A stretch of 64,000 nt of DNA from JAFGVL01 sp963662245 (GCA_963662245.2 CAXXVQ010000008.1:434001-498000), one strand, 5' to 3'. Numbered from the stretch's first letter, positions 43,586-51,639 are shown. A program made the numbers and translations. The notes: generated by a model from the sequence alone, not told the origin.

Positions 43586-44185
43586 GAGTTCTGTTTAGAG
43601 CAAAAATAATTAAAAAATAGGTCTAGGTAATGTTTTTTGTTTTCATTTCTTTTAATGTAAAAGAAACGAAACAAAGAAAAGCATGACAGGCTGAACTCGT
43701 TCCGTCTCTTTGTGTTCGACTTCTCTCAAACAGCACCCTGTCGAATAAGTAATCTTTATTACCGACTTTGTCGGGGAATTTGATTCTAGATGTCTTCTAG
43801 TTTAAGTTTATCAGGGGTTTTCTGCCTCGGCTGGAAACCGTTAAGAAAGTTGGCGGAATGAAGCGTAAAAATCATCATTGTTTGACAAACCCAATATTTG
43901 GGTGAGGGGTTGGGCGATTTTAGCGAAATGAAGTCAAGTTTTAGGTTTGTAGGCTAAGCGGTGGCTTTTTTGCTTACTTTTTTAGCTATTGAAAAAAATA
44001 AGAGGAGATTTCTGCAATTTTGTCAGTTTTTCTGTCAATGAAAATACAAGATTAATAATTTTTCTGTCAAAAAATCAAGTGTAACTCAATTTTTACCTTT
44101 GGCATAGGAATTGAAAATAAGCGTGTGCACTGCGATGAAAAATATTAAAGTGAAACATTTTAAAAAATTATTATAATAAATTATT
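43586..44185. other. Intergenic region upstream of dnaK, probably repeat-derived
   Basis: These 600 bp carry no believable ORF. The part from about 43640 to 43970 is GC-richer than normal spacers here and reads like decayed, formerly coding or dispersed repeat DNA. It includes a short hairpin ACCCAA-TAT-TTGGGT at 43889-43903. I believe similar non-coding blocks recur in other Bacteroidota genomes, but cannot test that here. The end nearest dnaK holds TGTCA repeats and a -7 box, listed separately. Confidence 0.45.
44018..44101 (+). promoter_or_regulatory. dnaK promoter region with TGTCA direct repeats
   Basis: A 12-bp sequence TTTTTCTGTCAA occurs at 44027-44038 and again at 44059-44070, exactly 32 bp apart. 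A further TGTCA lies at 44021-44025. A -7 box TACCTTTG lies at 44094-44101, about 85 bp before the dnaK ATG, with no TTG at the expected -33 position. The repeats suggest binding of a regulator on one face of the helix. No CIRCE element is visible. Confidence 0.5.
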
Positions 44186-46093
44186 ATGGGAAAAATTATT
44201 GGCATCGACTTGGGGACAACTAACTCCTGCGTAGCAGTGATGGAAGGTAACGAACCAATTGTAATTGCAAACAGTGAAGGAAAACGCACAACTCCCTCAG
44301 TTATCGGATTTGTGGATGGTGGTGAGCGTAAAGTTGGTGATCCTGCAAAGCGTCAAGCAATCACTAACCCAAAGAAAACTGTCTATTCTATTAAACGCTT
44401 CATGGGTGAAACATATGAGCAAGTATCAAAAGAAATTGCTCGAGTACCTTATGTAGTTCAAAAAGGTGACAATAGTACTCCTCGTGTAGATATTGATGGT
44501 CGTTTATATACTCCACAAGAAATTTCAGCAATGGTGCTTCAAAAAATGAAGAAAACAGCTGAAGATTATCTTGGACAAGAAGTAACAGAAGCAGTTATTA
44601 CTGTCCCTGCATATTTCAACGATTCTCAACGCCAGGCTACAAAAGAAGCTGGTGAAATCGCAGGTTTAACAGTTAAGCGTATTATCAACGAACCTACTGC
44701 AGCAGCTCTTGCTTATGGTCTTGATAAAATGGACAGAGATATGAAAATTGTTGTGTTTGACTGTGGTGGTGGTACACATGATGTTTCTATTCTAGAACTT
44801 GGTGATGGTGTATTTGAAGTAAAATCTACTGATGGTGATACTCACCTTGGTGGTGATGACTTTGACCAACGCATTATCGAATGGTTAGTGCAAGAATTTA
44901 AAGATGAAAACAGTGGTATTGACTTAAGCAAAGATCCTATGGCTCTTCAACGCTTAAAAGAAGCTGCTGAGAAAGCAAAAATTGAGTTGTCAAACACTAC
45001 TTCTAGTGAAATCAACTTGCCATATATTATGCCTGTTGATGGTGTGCCTCGTCACTTAGTACGCACATTAACTCGTGCTAAATTTGAGCAATTAGTTGAT
45101 GATTTAATTCAACGCACAATCGCTCCTTGTAAAACAGCTTTACAAAATGCAGGTTACACTTCTTCTGATATTGATGAAGTGATTCTTGTAGGTGGTTCTA
45201 CTCGTATTCCTGCTATTCAAGCAGCAGTTGAGAGATTCTTCGGAAAAGCTCCTTCTAAAGGTGTTAACCCTGATGAGGTAGTTGCTGTAGGTGCTGCTAT
45301 TCAAGGTGGCGTATTGTCAGGTGATGTGAAAGATGTATTATTATTAGATGTGACTCCACTTTCTTTAGGTATTGAAACTATGGGTGGTGTAATGACTAAA
45401 TTAATTGAATCTAACACAACTATCCCAACTAAGAAATCAGAGACATTCTCTACAGCTAGCGATAATCAACCATCTGTAGAAATTCATATTCTACAAGGTG
45501 AGCGTCCAATGGCTAACCAAAATAAAACGATTGGTCGTTTCCACTTAGATGGAATTCCTTCTGCACCTCGTGGGGTACCTCAAATTGAAGTAACATTCGA
45601 TATTGATGCTAATGGTATTTTACATGTATCTGCAAAAGATAAAGCTACAGGTAAAGAGCAATCAATTCGTATTGAAGCTTCATCTGGTTTGAGCGATGAT
45701 GAAATCAAGAAAATGAAAGCAGAAGCAGAAGCTAATGCAGAAGCAGATAAGAAAGAAAGAGAAAAAATCGATAAGCTTAACCAAGCTGATGGAATGATTT
45801 TCCAAACAGAAAAACAATTAACTGAGCTTGGTGATAAACTTCCTGCTGATAAGAAAGCGCCAATCGAGGCCGCTCTAGCTAAATTGAAAGATGCTCATAA
45901 AGCACAAGATATTGAAACTATTGACAAAGCAATGGAAGAATTAAATACAGCATTCCACGCTGCTAGCCAAGATATGTATAACGCAACTCAAGGTGCAGGT
46001 CAACCTGGTGCAGAACAACAAGAACCGCAAAGTGGTGCTTCTGACAACCAAGGTGATAATGTTACTGATGTTGACTTTGAAGAAGTGAAATAG
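44186..46093 (+). CDS. dnaK: Molecular chaperone DnaK (Hsp70)
   Basis: ATP-dependent chaperone of 635 residues that folds and rescues proteins with DnaJ and GrpE. The ATPase domain shows IGIDLGTTNSCVAVMEG (5-21), INEPTAAALAYG, FDCGGGTHDVSILELGDG and VGGSTRIPAIQ. The substrate domain carries DVTPLSLGIETMGGVMT and SDNQPSVEIHILQGERPMA. The Gly/Gln-rich tail ends in DVDFEEVK. The 3' end is the insertion site of the element described below: the last codons and stop (46079-46093) form the left copy of a 16-bp repeat, and the coding sequence stays intact. Upstream TGTCA repeats may control heat induction. Confidence 0.98.
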   Translation: MGKIIGIDLGTTNSCVAVMEGNEPIVIANSEGKRTTPSVIGFVDGGERKVGDPAKRQAITNPKKTVYSIKRFMGETYEQVSKEIARVPYVVQKGDNSTPRVDIDGRLYTPQEISAMVLQKMKKTAEDYLGQEVTEAVITVPAYFNDSQRQATKEAGEIAGLTVKRIINEPTAAALAYGLDKMDRDMKIVVFDCGGGTHDVSILELGDGVFEVKSTDGDTHLGGDDFDQRIIEWLVQEFKDENSGIDLSKDPMALQRLKEAAEKAKIELSNTTSSEINLPYIMPVDGVPRHLVRTLTRAKFEQLVDDLIQRTIAPCKTALQNAGYTSSDIDEVILVGGSTRIPAIQAAVERFFGKAPSKGVNPDEVVAVGAAIQGGVLSGDVKDVLLLDVTPLSLGIETMGGVMTKLIESNTTIPTKKSETFSTASDNQPSVEIHILQGERPMANQNKTIGRFHLDGIPSAPRGVPQIEVTFDIDANGILHVSAKDKATGKEQSIRIEASSGLSDDEIKKMKAEAEANAEADKKEREKIDKLNQADGMIFQTEKQLTELGDKLPADKKAPIEAALAKLKDAHKAQDIETIDKAMEELNTAFHAASQDMYNATQGAGQPGAEQQEPQSGASDNQGDNVTDVDFEEVK

Positions 46094-46094
46094 T
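46079..46094 (+). repeat. Putative attL: left 16-bp direct repeat at the dnaK stop
   Basis: GAAGAAGTGAAATAGT covers the last four dnaK codons, the TAG stop and one more base. An identical copy lies at 54329-54344 in the same orientation. Confidence 0.75.
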
Positions 46095-46124
46095 TTCTAT
46101 AGGCAAACTAATTGAGTATATTTT

Positions 46125-46159
46125 GAAAGTGCCGTTAACAATATGTTAGCGGCACTTTC
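46125..46159 (+). terminator. Terminator now serving dnaK
   Basis: GAAAGTGCCGTTAAC (46125-46139) pairs with GTTAGCGGCACTTTC (46145-46159) over 15 bp with one wobble, followed by a T-rich run. It lies just inside the inserted element, 32 bp past the dnaK stop. Confidence 0.85.
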
Positions 46160-46213
46160 TATTTTATTTATTCCATACTTTCCAATTGTTAAAGTGGCTT
46201 ATTTATATTATAT

Positions 46214-46231
46214 TTGTACCATACTTGTACC
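46214..46231 (+). repeat. Paired TTGTACC sites near the left end
   Basis: TTGTACC occurs at 46214-46220 and 46225-46231, an 11-bp period. A matching pair with the same period lies near the right end (54270-54287). They could be arm-type binding sites of the lost integrase or of its excisionase. Confidence 0.55.
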
Positions 46232-46295
46232 GCACCTTAATAATGATGACTATCTGAACCTAAACGAACCTTATTCTTTTTAGTTCATTAATAAT

Positions 46296-46481
46296 ATGGG
46301 ATATAGCAAACTGAAAATACCGAAGATTTGCGAGCATTGTAAGCAGCCTTTTGAAGCAAAAACATTCACTACTCGCTATTGCTCTAGAGATTGTAATTTA
46401 AAAGCAGCTAATCAAAAGCAGCGAGAAGAACGAGCTGCAAAAACTAAGGAAAAGAAATTAGCTGAAGATGTGAAAGTGTAA
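46296..46481 (+). pseudogene. Truncated zinc-finger/excisionase-type protein
   Basis: An ORF of 61 codons starts MGYSKLKIPKICEHCKQPFE and has a four-cysteine motif CEHC-x13-CSRDC, then a Lys/Arg/Glu-rich helix (NQKQREERAAKTKEKKLAED). As I recall, this N terminus belongs to longer Bacteroidota mobile-element proteins that continue into an excisionase-like helix-turn-helix. Here the frame runs into the left end of the IS21-family element at 46477, which supplies the stop codon (46479-46481). The protein is therefore cut short. Its place at the element end, where integrase and excisionase genes usually lie, fits this reading. The full-length family is recalled, not searched. Confidence 0.6.
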
Positions 46482-46650
46482 AAACCAGTCATATTGAGCA
46501 TACAATTCCAATTTAAATTGACCACCCCATTCCGGAGCAAATTGACCAGCTCTGCCGGACTAAATTGACCACCCATTCCGGAGTAAACTGACCACCTAAA
46601 AACACACTGATTTTTCATTCTGTTACCCATACTTTCGCAACAAAAAAAGT

Positions 46651-48195
46651 ATGGCAAATAAAATAACAGAAATGAGCAAAATTAGACAAGCAATAAAATT
46701 ACATTGCAAGGGCGAGAGTAAAATGTTTATCAGTAAATATTTAAACATCTCTCGCAATACCGTCAAGAAATATCTTTCTCTTTTTCAGCTTTACGGACTC
46801 AACTTAGAAACTCTGAACACTAAAACAGACGCTGAGTTAGATGTACTATTTTCAGGCACTTCCATAGAGTATATTCCAGCAAAGACACAAGAGCTCTATG
46901 ACTTCTTTCCACAGATGCAGAAGGCATTAAAGAAGCCTTATGTAACTAAAATGCAGTTATGGCAAGAGTATATCAAGCTTCACCCCGAGGGCTATAAACG
47001 CTCTCAGTTTTGCGAACTGTATAATCGATGGTCTAAGCGTTCCAGTGGGGTTATGCACATGGATCACAAGGCTGGAGATAAAATGTTTGTTGATTATTCT
47101 GGAGATAAACCTCAGATAATAGACCCTCTAACTGGAGAGATACAGAAAGTTGAGTTCTTTGTAGCCATACTTGGAGCAAGTCAGTATACCTATGCTGAGT
47201 GCAGCCGTACTCAACAGACACAAGATTTTGTAAACTCAGTTCAGAATGCGTTACACTTTTATGGCGGAGTTCCACGCGCCATTGTTCCAGACAATCTAAA
47301 GTCAGCTGTGATTAAAAGCAGTAAATACGAGCCTACGATTAATAAAACCTTGGAAAATATGGCAGAGCATTATGAGACCACGATTCTTCCTGCTCGAGCT
47401 TATAGACCACGAGACAAAGCTTTGGTTGAGAATGCGGTTAAGCTTCTGTATCGTTCTATCTATGCTCGATTATCCAAAGAAACCTTTTTTAGCTTAGAAG
47501 AAATTAACAATCGGGTGGAAGAACTATTAGTTGAGCACAATGCCCGAAAACTTAGTTCTAGACCCTATTCTCGGCAAGAGCTCTTTGATCAGATTGAGAT
47601 GGAAGAACGATATGCCCTTCCTGTCAATCGTTTTGAGATTAAATATCAGACCACTTGCACGGTAATGCAGAATGGTCATATTTTATTTAGCCCCGATAAG
47701 CATTATTACAGTGTTCCGTATCAGTACATTAAAAGAAAGGTAAGCGTTCTGTTTACCTCAACAAGCTTGGAGATTTATTCTAAATACACTCGTATTGCTA
47801 GTTATCCAAGAGATATGAAGCAATATCAATACACCACAAACCAAGAACATTTGGCTAGTACTCACCGCTTTGTTGCCGAGTGGGATGCTGCCCGTTTTGT
47901 ATCCTGGGGGCATAGCTTAGATGCTGATGTTGGAAAATACATAGCCAAGGTTATTGAAACCAGAGCGCATCCAGAGCAAGCTTATAAAACCTGTATGGGT
48001 ATCCTATCCTTTGAAAAGAAGGTTGGCAAAGAGAGACTCATAAAGGCCTGCAAACGAGCTCTGCATGTGGAATCCTATAGTTATAAGATAATCCAAAACA
48101 TCTTGGAGCAGAACTTGGATACTATAGAGCAAACGCAGCAAGAACCAGAACTGCCAACGCACAATAACATACGCGGGAAACAATATTATTATTAA
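46651..48195 (+). CDS. istA: IS21-family transposase IstA
   Basis: The 514-residue transposase begins with an N-terminal helix-turn-helix (IRQAIKLHCKGESKMFISKYLNISRNTVKKYLSLF). The rve-type DDE core follows, with Asp in FVDYSGDKP (about 150), Asp in VPDNLKSAV (about 215) and Glu in ALVENAVK (about 252). A C-terminal region of about 200 residues contains SPDKHYYSVPYQYI. IstA cuts and joins the element ends together with the IstB ATPase. It is intact in length and motifs, so the IS may still be active. The next gene, istB, starts 20 bp later. Confidence 0.96.
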   Translation: MANKITEMSKIRQAIKLHCKGESKMFISKYLNISRNTVKKYLSLFQLYGLNLETLNTKTDAELDVLFSGTSIEYIPAKTQELYDFFPQMQKALKKPYVTKMQLWQEYIKLHPEGYKRSQFCELYNRWSKRSSGVMHMDHKAGDKMFVDYSGDKPQIIDPLTGEIQKVEFFVAILGASQYTYAECSRTQQTQDFVNSVQNALHFYGGVPRAIVPDNLKSAVIKSSKYEPTINKTLENMAEHYETTILPARAYRPRDKALVENAVKLLYRSIYARLSKETFFSLEEINNRVEELLVEHNARKLSSRPYSRQELFDQIEMEERYALPVNRFEIKYQTTCTVMQNGHILFSPDKHYYSVPYQYIKRKVSVLFTSTSLEIYSKYTRIASYPRDMKQYQYTTNQEHLASTHRFVAEWDAARFVSWGHSLDADVGKYIAKVIETRAHPEQAYKTCMGILSFEKKVGKERLIKACKRALHVESYSYKIIQNILEQNLDTIEQTQQEPELPTHNNIRGKQYYY

Positions 48196-48215
48196 CTATT
48201 AAAACAAAAAAGAAG

Positions 48216-48959
48216 ATGAATCAAGCCACAATTAGTAAAATGAAACAAATGAAGCTCTATGGTATGCATAATGCATTTAAAACAGCCATTGAAACCGGTC
48301 GGACAGACCATTACACTATCGATCAGTTTATGTCAATGATAATAGATGCCGAATGGGATGAAAGGCAAAATAGGCGCATAGAGCGAAGCATTACCAATGC
48401 CAAATTCCATTACCGAGCAGATATGGAAAGTATTAGATATGAAGAATCTAGAAATCTGGATAGAACACAAATTATGAGACTTGCCGAATGTGATTTTGTT
48501 GAGAAAAATCAAAATATCCTTATTACTGGAAGCACTGGTGTAGGAAAAAGTTATTTAGCCACAGCGCTAGGCTATAGAGCTTGTATACAAGGATATAAAC
48601 TTAGTTACTTCAATACATCTAAGCTTTTTACCCGACTTAAAATGGCAAAAGCGGATGGCTCTTATTTGCGAGAACTAAATAAAATACAAAAACAAGATGT
48701 AATAATTTTAGATGATTTTGGACTACAAGCTCTTGATAGTCAGAATAGAATTACACTCTTGGAAATTATAGAAGACAGACACAACAATGGTTCAATTATC
48801 GTTACTTCGCAAATACCAGTGCAAGGTTGGTATGACATAATAGGAGAAAAAACAATAGCTGATGCCGTACTTGACCGGCTTATACATCAGGCTCACAGAA
48901 TAGAATTGCAAGGTGAGTCCATGAGAAAAAAGAAGGCATTAAAAGAGATAGAAAAATAA
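48216..48959 (+). CDS. istB: IS21-family ATPase IstB
   Basis: AAA+ helper ATPase of 247 residues that assembles on target DNA and activates IstA. Walker A is GSTGVGKSYLATALG (about 108-122) and Walker B is DVIILDDFGLQ (about 166-176). The sensor region is SIIVTSQIPVQGWYDIIGE, followed by ADAVLDRLIHQAHRIEL, which is characteristic of IstB. It lies 20 bp after istA and ends 131 bp before the right IS end. Confidence 0.96.
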   Translation: MNQATISKMKQMKLYGMHNAFKTAIETGRTDHYTIDQFMSMIIDAEWDERQNRRIERSITNAKFHYRADMESIRYEESRNLDRTQIMRLAECDFVEKNQNILITGSTGVGKSYLATALGYRACIQGYKLSYFNTSKLFTRLKMAKADGSYLRELNKIQKQDVIILDDFGLQALDSQNRITLLEIIEDRHNNGSIIVTSQIPVQGWYDIIGEKTIADAVLDRLIHQAHRIELQGESMRKKKALKEIEK

Positions 48960-49090
48960 GTATCTTTGAATACTAATCAACAGATGAAAAATCATGCGTA
49001 AAAAGTGACAATTTACGGGTGGTCAATTTAAATCGGAAAGCCTGCTCAATTTAAACCGGACAAGGGTGGTCAGTTTGACTGGAATATACA

Positions 49091-49307
49091 CCCTATGGGC
49101 GCAATGCTGCAATACACAAAAGATGATGAATTAGTAGAAGTAGAAGTCTGTGGAGATAGAAAGATTAAATACAACGGAGACGAAACCTCACTCACTGCCG
49201 TTACCCAAGAACTCCTTGGATTAGACTACGCCGTACAACCAACCAAATATTGGACTTATCTTGGCAAGAACCTACAAGATATTTACAATGAGATATATTC
49301 GCTGTAA
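49091..49307 (+). pseudogene. C-terminal remnant of an unidentified protein next to the IS right end
   Basis: An open frame begins at the IS junction (first in-frame ATG at 49095) and encodes about 70 residues ending YWTYLGKNLQDIYNEIYSL. The phrase SLTAVTQELLGLDYAVQP looks like a small C-terminal module of a larger protein. I have seen similar modules but cannot name the parent with confidence. Since the sequence starts exactly at the IS end, and the gene left of the IS is unrelated, this is best read as the end of a gene whose front part was deleted. It could still be translated from 49095. Confidence 0.5.
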
Positions 49308-49409
49308 AGGATGTAGTATCATATATGGCTTGTTTAACATATTGACTTTAAATACATAACATTCATTTTTCTATTTATGATATTTTACCAATCAAATAGA
49401 TAAACTAGT

Positions 49410-50093
49410 ATGGCAGATAGTACCTATGCTCTAATTAAGCACAATTTGAATGTAGATGATATAGCTGTTTTCAAATCTCAATTGGAAACAGCATTGTCTA
49501 TTACTATTTCTCAACTTGTTTTTGAGCGTTTAGAACTTTCTGAATACGATCAGATATCTCAAAGTGGGTCAGGCGGATGGAAGCTTGAAATTTGTGACTA
49601 TCCGCAAAATATAAATATTTGGTTGTTTGAAAATATCGAAAATGGCAGAGAAATGTCTTTCGGTAGAGAATATGTTTGTTGCCAGTACTTTGGTTTAGAT
49701 TACTTGTCTCAGTGGTTTATGCTTGAAGAGTGTATTAAGAATCCCGAATATTGTCAAGCTCTTGAAAAAGAAAGAATGCTTTTGTATGATATTTCTAAGC
49801 GTTTTGGGTCTAGTGAGTGTGTTTTATTAAATGGTAGTCTGCTGGGTGGAGTTGTTGAAGATATTATGGATGGAGTGTCTTTGCATGACGCTGTAAATAA
49901 GCAAAAGATAAATAAACCTCAAACAGAAGTATTAAATAAAAAGTCATTTGCCGAAAAAAAGATAATATTTGATAAGGTAGGATATGATTTTGATATATTG
50001 TCCTATAGCGCCATATTGAAAAATGAGCAACTTATCAACTCCGACAATTGGTATTATACAATACTTATTGATGATTTTATGGATCTTCGGTAA
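49410..50093 (+). CDS. Hypothetical protein (element cargo)
   Basis: Protein of 227 residues that I do not recognise. It has no signal peptide or membrane segment and looks like a soluble, acidic protein. Features visible are an N-terminal alpha/beta region (HNLNVDDIAVFKSQLETALSITISQLVFERLEL), a Trp/Tyr-rich middle (GGWKLEICDYPQNINIWLFENIENGREMSFGREYVCCQYFG) and a C-terminal helix-rich part ending in DDFMDLR. Codon use is AT-rich like its neighbours. It lies alone between the gene remnant and the next cargo gene. It could be an immunity or accessory protein of the inserted element, but nothing in it says so. Confidence 0.65.
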   Translation: MADSTYALIKHNLNVDDIAVFKSQLETALSITISQLVFERLELSEYDQISQSGSGGWKLEICDYPQNINIWLFENIENGREMSFGREYVCCQYFGLDYLSQWFMLEECIKNPEYCQALEKERMLLYDISKRFGSSECVLLNGSLLGGVVEDIMDGVSLHDAVNKQKINKPQTEVLNKKSFAEKKIIFDKVGYDFDILSYSAILKNEQLINSDNWYYTILIDDFMDLR

Positions 50094-50212
50094 ATTAACT
50101 TTACATCTTAATGAAGATGAGCTTTAGCATAAAGAAACTTGTTTAATTGGCTGTAATATATTAATGTCATTTGAGATGGGTTTAATAAAGCGGTAATTAT
50201 CAATATTTAAAT

Positions 50213-51346
50213 ATGTCACAAACCACTTTTTCCCGAGAAACCTTATATGAGTTGGTTTGGTCAAAATCCCTTGCCGCTATATCAAGGGAATATAATATTT
50301 CCTACCAATGCTTGCGTGAGGTATGCCAAGAAATGGTAATTCCTTTACCCCCTAATGGCTATTGGTCAAAACTACAGTTCGGCAAGACTGTAGAAAAAGA
50401 CGAGCTTTGGAATGCTCCTAAAGCTCTACAAGAAATAAGCCTGTGGCTAAGAACTGATGAAGAGGGTGTAGAATACCTTTCTAAAAAAACCTCTGAGAAA
50501 AATAAGATTAAAATTGAAACCGCAACTAAAATCAAGCTTCCTAAAAAAGGAGCTCAAGTTCCGGCTCAATACTCAAACCTAGTAGCTATTACAAAAGAAT
50601 ACTACTCCCAAAAGCGTAATAGTTGGAAAGATTGGGATTACACCAATAGAAGAAAATCGTTTGAGATTTCAGTTTCACAGCCATTATTAAAAAGAGCTTT
50701 CCATTTTCTAGAACTATTCCTTCAAGCAATAGATCAATGTGGGCATAAAATCCTGTTAAAAGGACATAACACATATATTGTTGTCTTTGGCGAAGAGATG
50801 GAAATATGCATTGTAGAAAAGAACAATCGGATAAAAATTGAAAATAGCAAATGGGGTGAAACAAAGTTAGTTCCCAACGGTAAGCTTTGTTTGCGCTATC
50901 GTAAGCCCTATACCACAAGAGATTGGTCTGATACATCCTACACCCTTATAGAAGATAAAATTGTTGATATAATTGCAAGCTTCGAGCATATTGCTAATAC
51001 TGATATTGCCGATAGAATTGAGTTACACAAACACTGGGCGGAGCAAGATGCAATCCGTGAAAAACAGAAAGCCATACAAGCCCGAAAAGAAAAAGAGCTA
51101 GAAGATTTCAAAGCAATGTTTCAATTCTCCAAACGCTACCAAGAAGCCAACGACCTAAGAAACTACATCAACACTTTTGAGCAACATGCCAAAGACACCA
51201 ACACGCTAACAGAAGAGAAACAAGACTGGATTCAATGGGCACGCCAAAAAGCAGATTGGTATGATCCATTCATCAACTCAGAAGATGAACTCCTCGCCGA
51301 AGTAGACAAAGAAACCCTCAGCTTCAAAAAGAAAAGTTCTTGGTGA
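50213..51346 (+). CDS. Helix-turn-helix-containing hypothetical protein (element cargo)
   Basis: The 377-residue protein has an N-terminal helix-turn-helix-like region of about 55 residues (RETLYELVWSKSLAAISREYNISYQCLREVCQEMVIPLPPNGYWSKLQFGK). Its tail pattern (IPLPPxGYWxKL) is common to a Bacteroidota and proteobacterial mobile-element family of unknown function. The middle has alternating beta strands (NTYIVVFGEEMEICIVEKNN, KLCLRYRKPY). The last 110 residues form a charged coiled coil (HKHWAEQDAIREKQKAIQARKEKELEDFKAMFQFSKRYQEA). It probably binds nucleic acid. Its stop is followed by a 12-bp inverted repeat. Confidence 0.65.
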   Translation: MSQTTFSRETLYELVWSKSLAAISREYNISYQCLREVCQEMVIPLPPNGYWSKLQFGKTVEKDELWNAPKALQEISLWLRTDEEGVEYLSKKTSEKNKIKIETATKIKLPKKGAQVPAQYSNLVAITKEYYSQKRNSWKDWDYTNRRKSFEISVSQPLLKRAFHFLELFLQAIDQCGHKILLKGHNTYIVVFGEEMEICIVEKNNRIKIENSKWGETKLVPNGKLCLRYRKPYTTRDWSDTSYTLIEDKIVDIIASFEHIANTDIADRIELHKHWAEQDAIREKQKAIQARKEKELEDFKAMFQFSKRYQEANDLRNYINTFEQHAKDTNTLTEEKQDWIQWARQKADWYDPFINSEDELLAEVDKETLSFKKKSSW

Positions 51347-51355
51347 TTTTATCCC

Positions 51356-51394
51356 TATTTTGTCGCAAATTATTACAAAATATGCGACAAAATA
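51356..51394. repeat. 12-bp inverted repeat after the HTH-containing gene
   Basis: TATTTTGTCGCA (51356-51367) and TGCGACAAAATA (51383-51394) are exact complements 15 nt apart, 10 bp after the stop at 51346. It may be a terminator or an operator; there is no strong T tract. Confidence 0.6.
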
Positions 51395-51468
51395 CAGTCT
51401 AAATCAACTTTTAAGTTGTTGAAACTCAATATTTAGTGAATATGTAAAAAGCCGAATAGGGTGTCGGG

Positions 51469-51521
51469 TGTTCACAAAGCAGTCTTGTTCATTATTTGTG
51501 AACAGTTGATATTCGTGAACA
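51469..51521. promoter_or_regulatory. Four-half-site operator-like array (TGTTCAC)
   Basis: TGTTCAC at 51469 and TGTTCA at 51486 are 17 bp apart. Their complements GTGAACA at 51498 and 51515 are also 17 bp apart. The whole array is symmetric about 51494. It ends 35 bp before the promoter at 51556-51583, where a repressor or activator could act. Confidence 0.6.
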
Positions 51522-51555
51522 AGAACCTAGTGTGTCATTGGTTTTAATGATATTG

Positions 51556-51583
51556 TTGGAGTATTAAAAACTTTTTATCTTTG
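51556..51583 (+). promoter_or_regulatory. Promoter (TTG-17-TAnnTTTG) inside the element
   Basis: TTG at 51556-51558, a 17-bp spacer and TATCTTTG at 51576-51583 fit the Bacteroidota promoter (a TTG at 51553-51555 would give 20 bp). The predicted start is near 51590, at the first base of, or one base before, an ATG. Confidence 0.65.
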
Positions 51584-51589
51584 CAGCAA

Positions 51590-51639
51590 CATGCTTACCC
51601 CGCTTCTCATAAGAACAGCGCGCTCAGGGTAAGCTTTTT
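51590..51639 (+). ncRNA. Short hairpin RNA or leader with 13-codon ORF
   Basis: From the predicted start the transcript would read ATG at 51591 and encode MLTPLLIRTARSG, stop at 51630-51632. The same bases form a hairpin: GCTTACCC (51593-51600) pairs with GGGTAAGC (51627-51634), with an inner CGCT/AGCG stem, and five T follow (51635-51639). The result would be a roughly 50-nt RNA whose translation would melt its own terminator. It could be an attenuator-type leader peptide or a tiny sRNA. Confidence 0.5.

Larger units (their letters stand above)
46477..49090 (+). mobile_element. Complete IS21-family insertion sequence (2614 bp)
   Basis: The element carries istA and istB on the + strand. Its ends begin TGTA (46477) and finish TACA (49090). 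The outer 55 bp are imperfect inverted repeats with blocks TGTA....CCAGTCA, CTGACCA and TTTAAATTGA. Internal transposase-binding repeats of the form TTGACCA occur four times on the left (near 46517, 46541, 46564, 46587) and, inverted, three times on the right (near 49020, 49043, 49067), at 23-24 bp steps, as is typical of IS21. The flanks (GTGAAAG on the left, CCCTATG on the right) share no target duplication, so a deletion or recombination probably followed insertion. Confidence 0.9.

Noticed and set aside
46469..49098. Target-site duplication around the IS21-family element.
   Set aside because: The bases next to the two ends (GTGAAAG and CCCTATG) do not match over any 4-8 bp length I tried.
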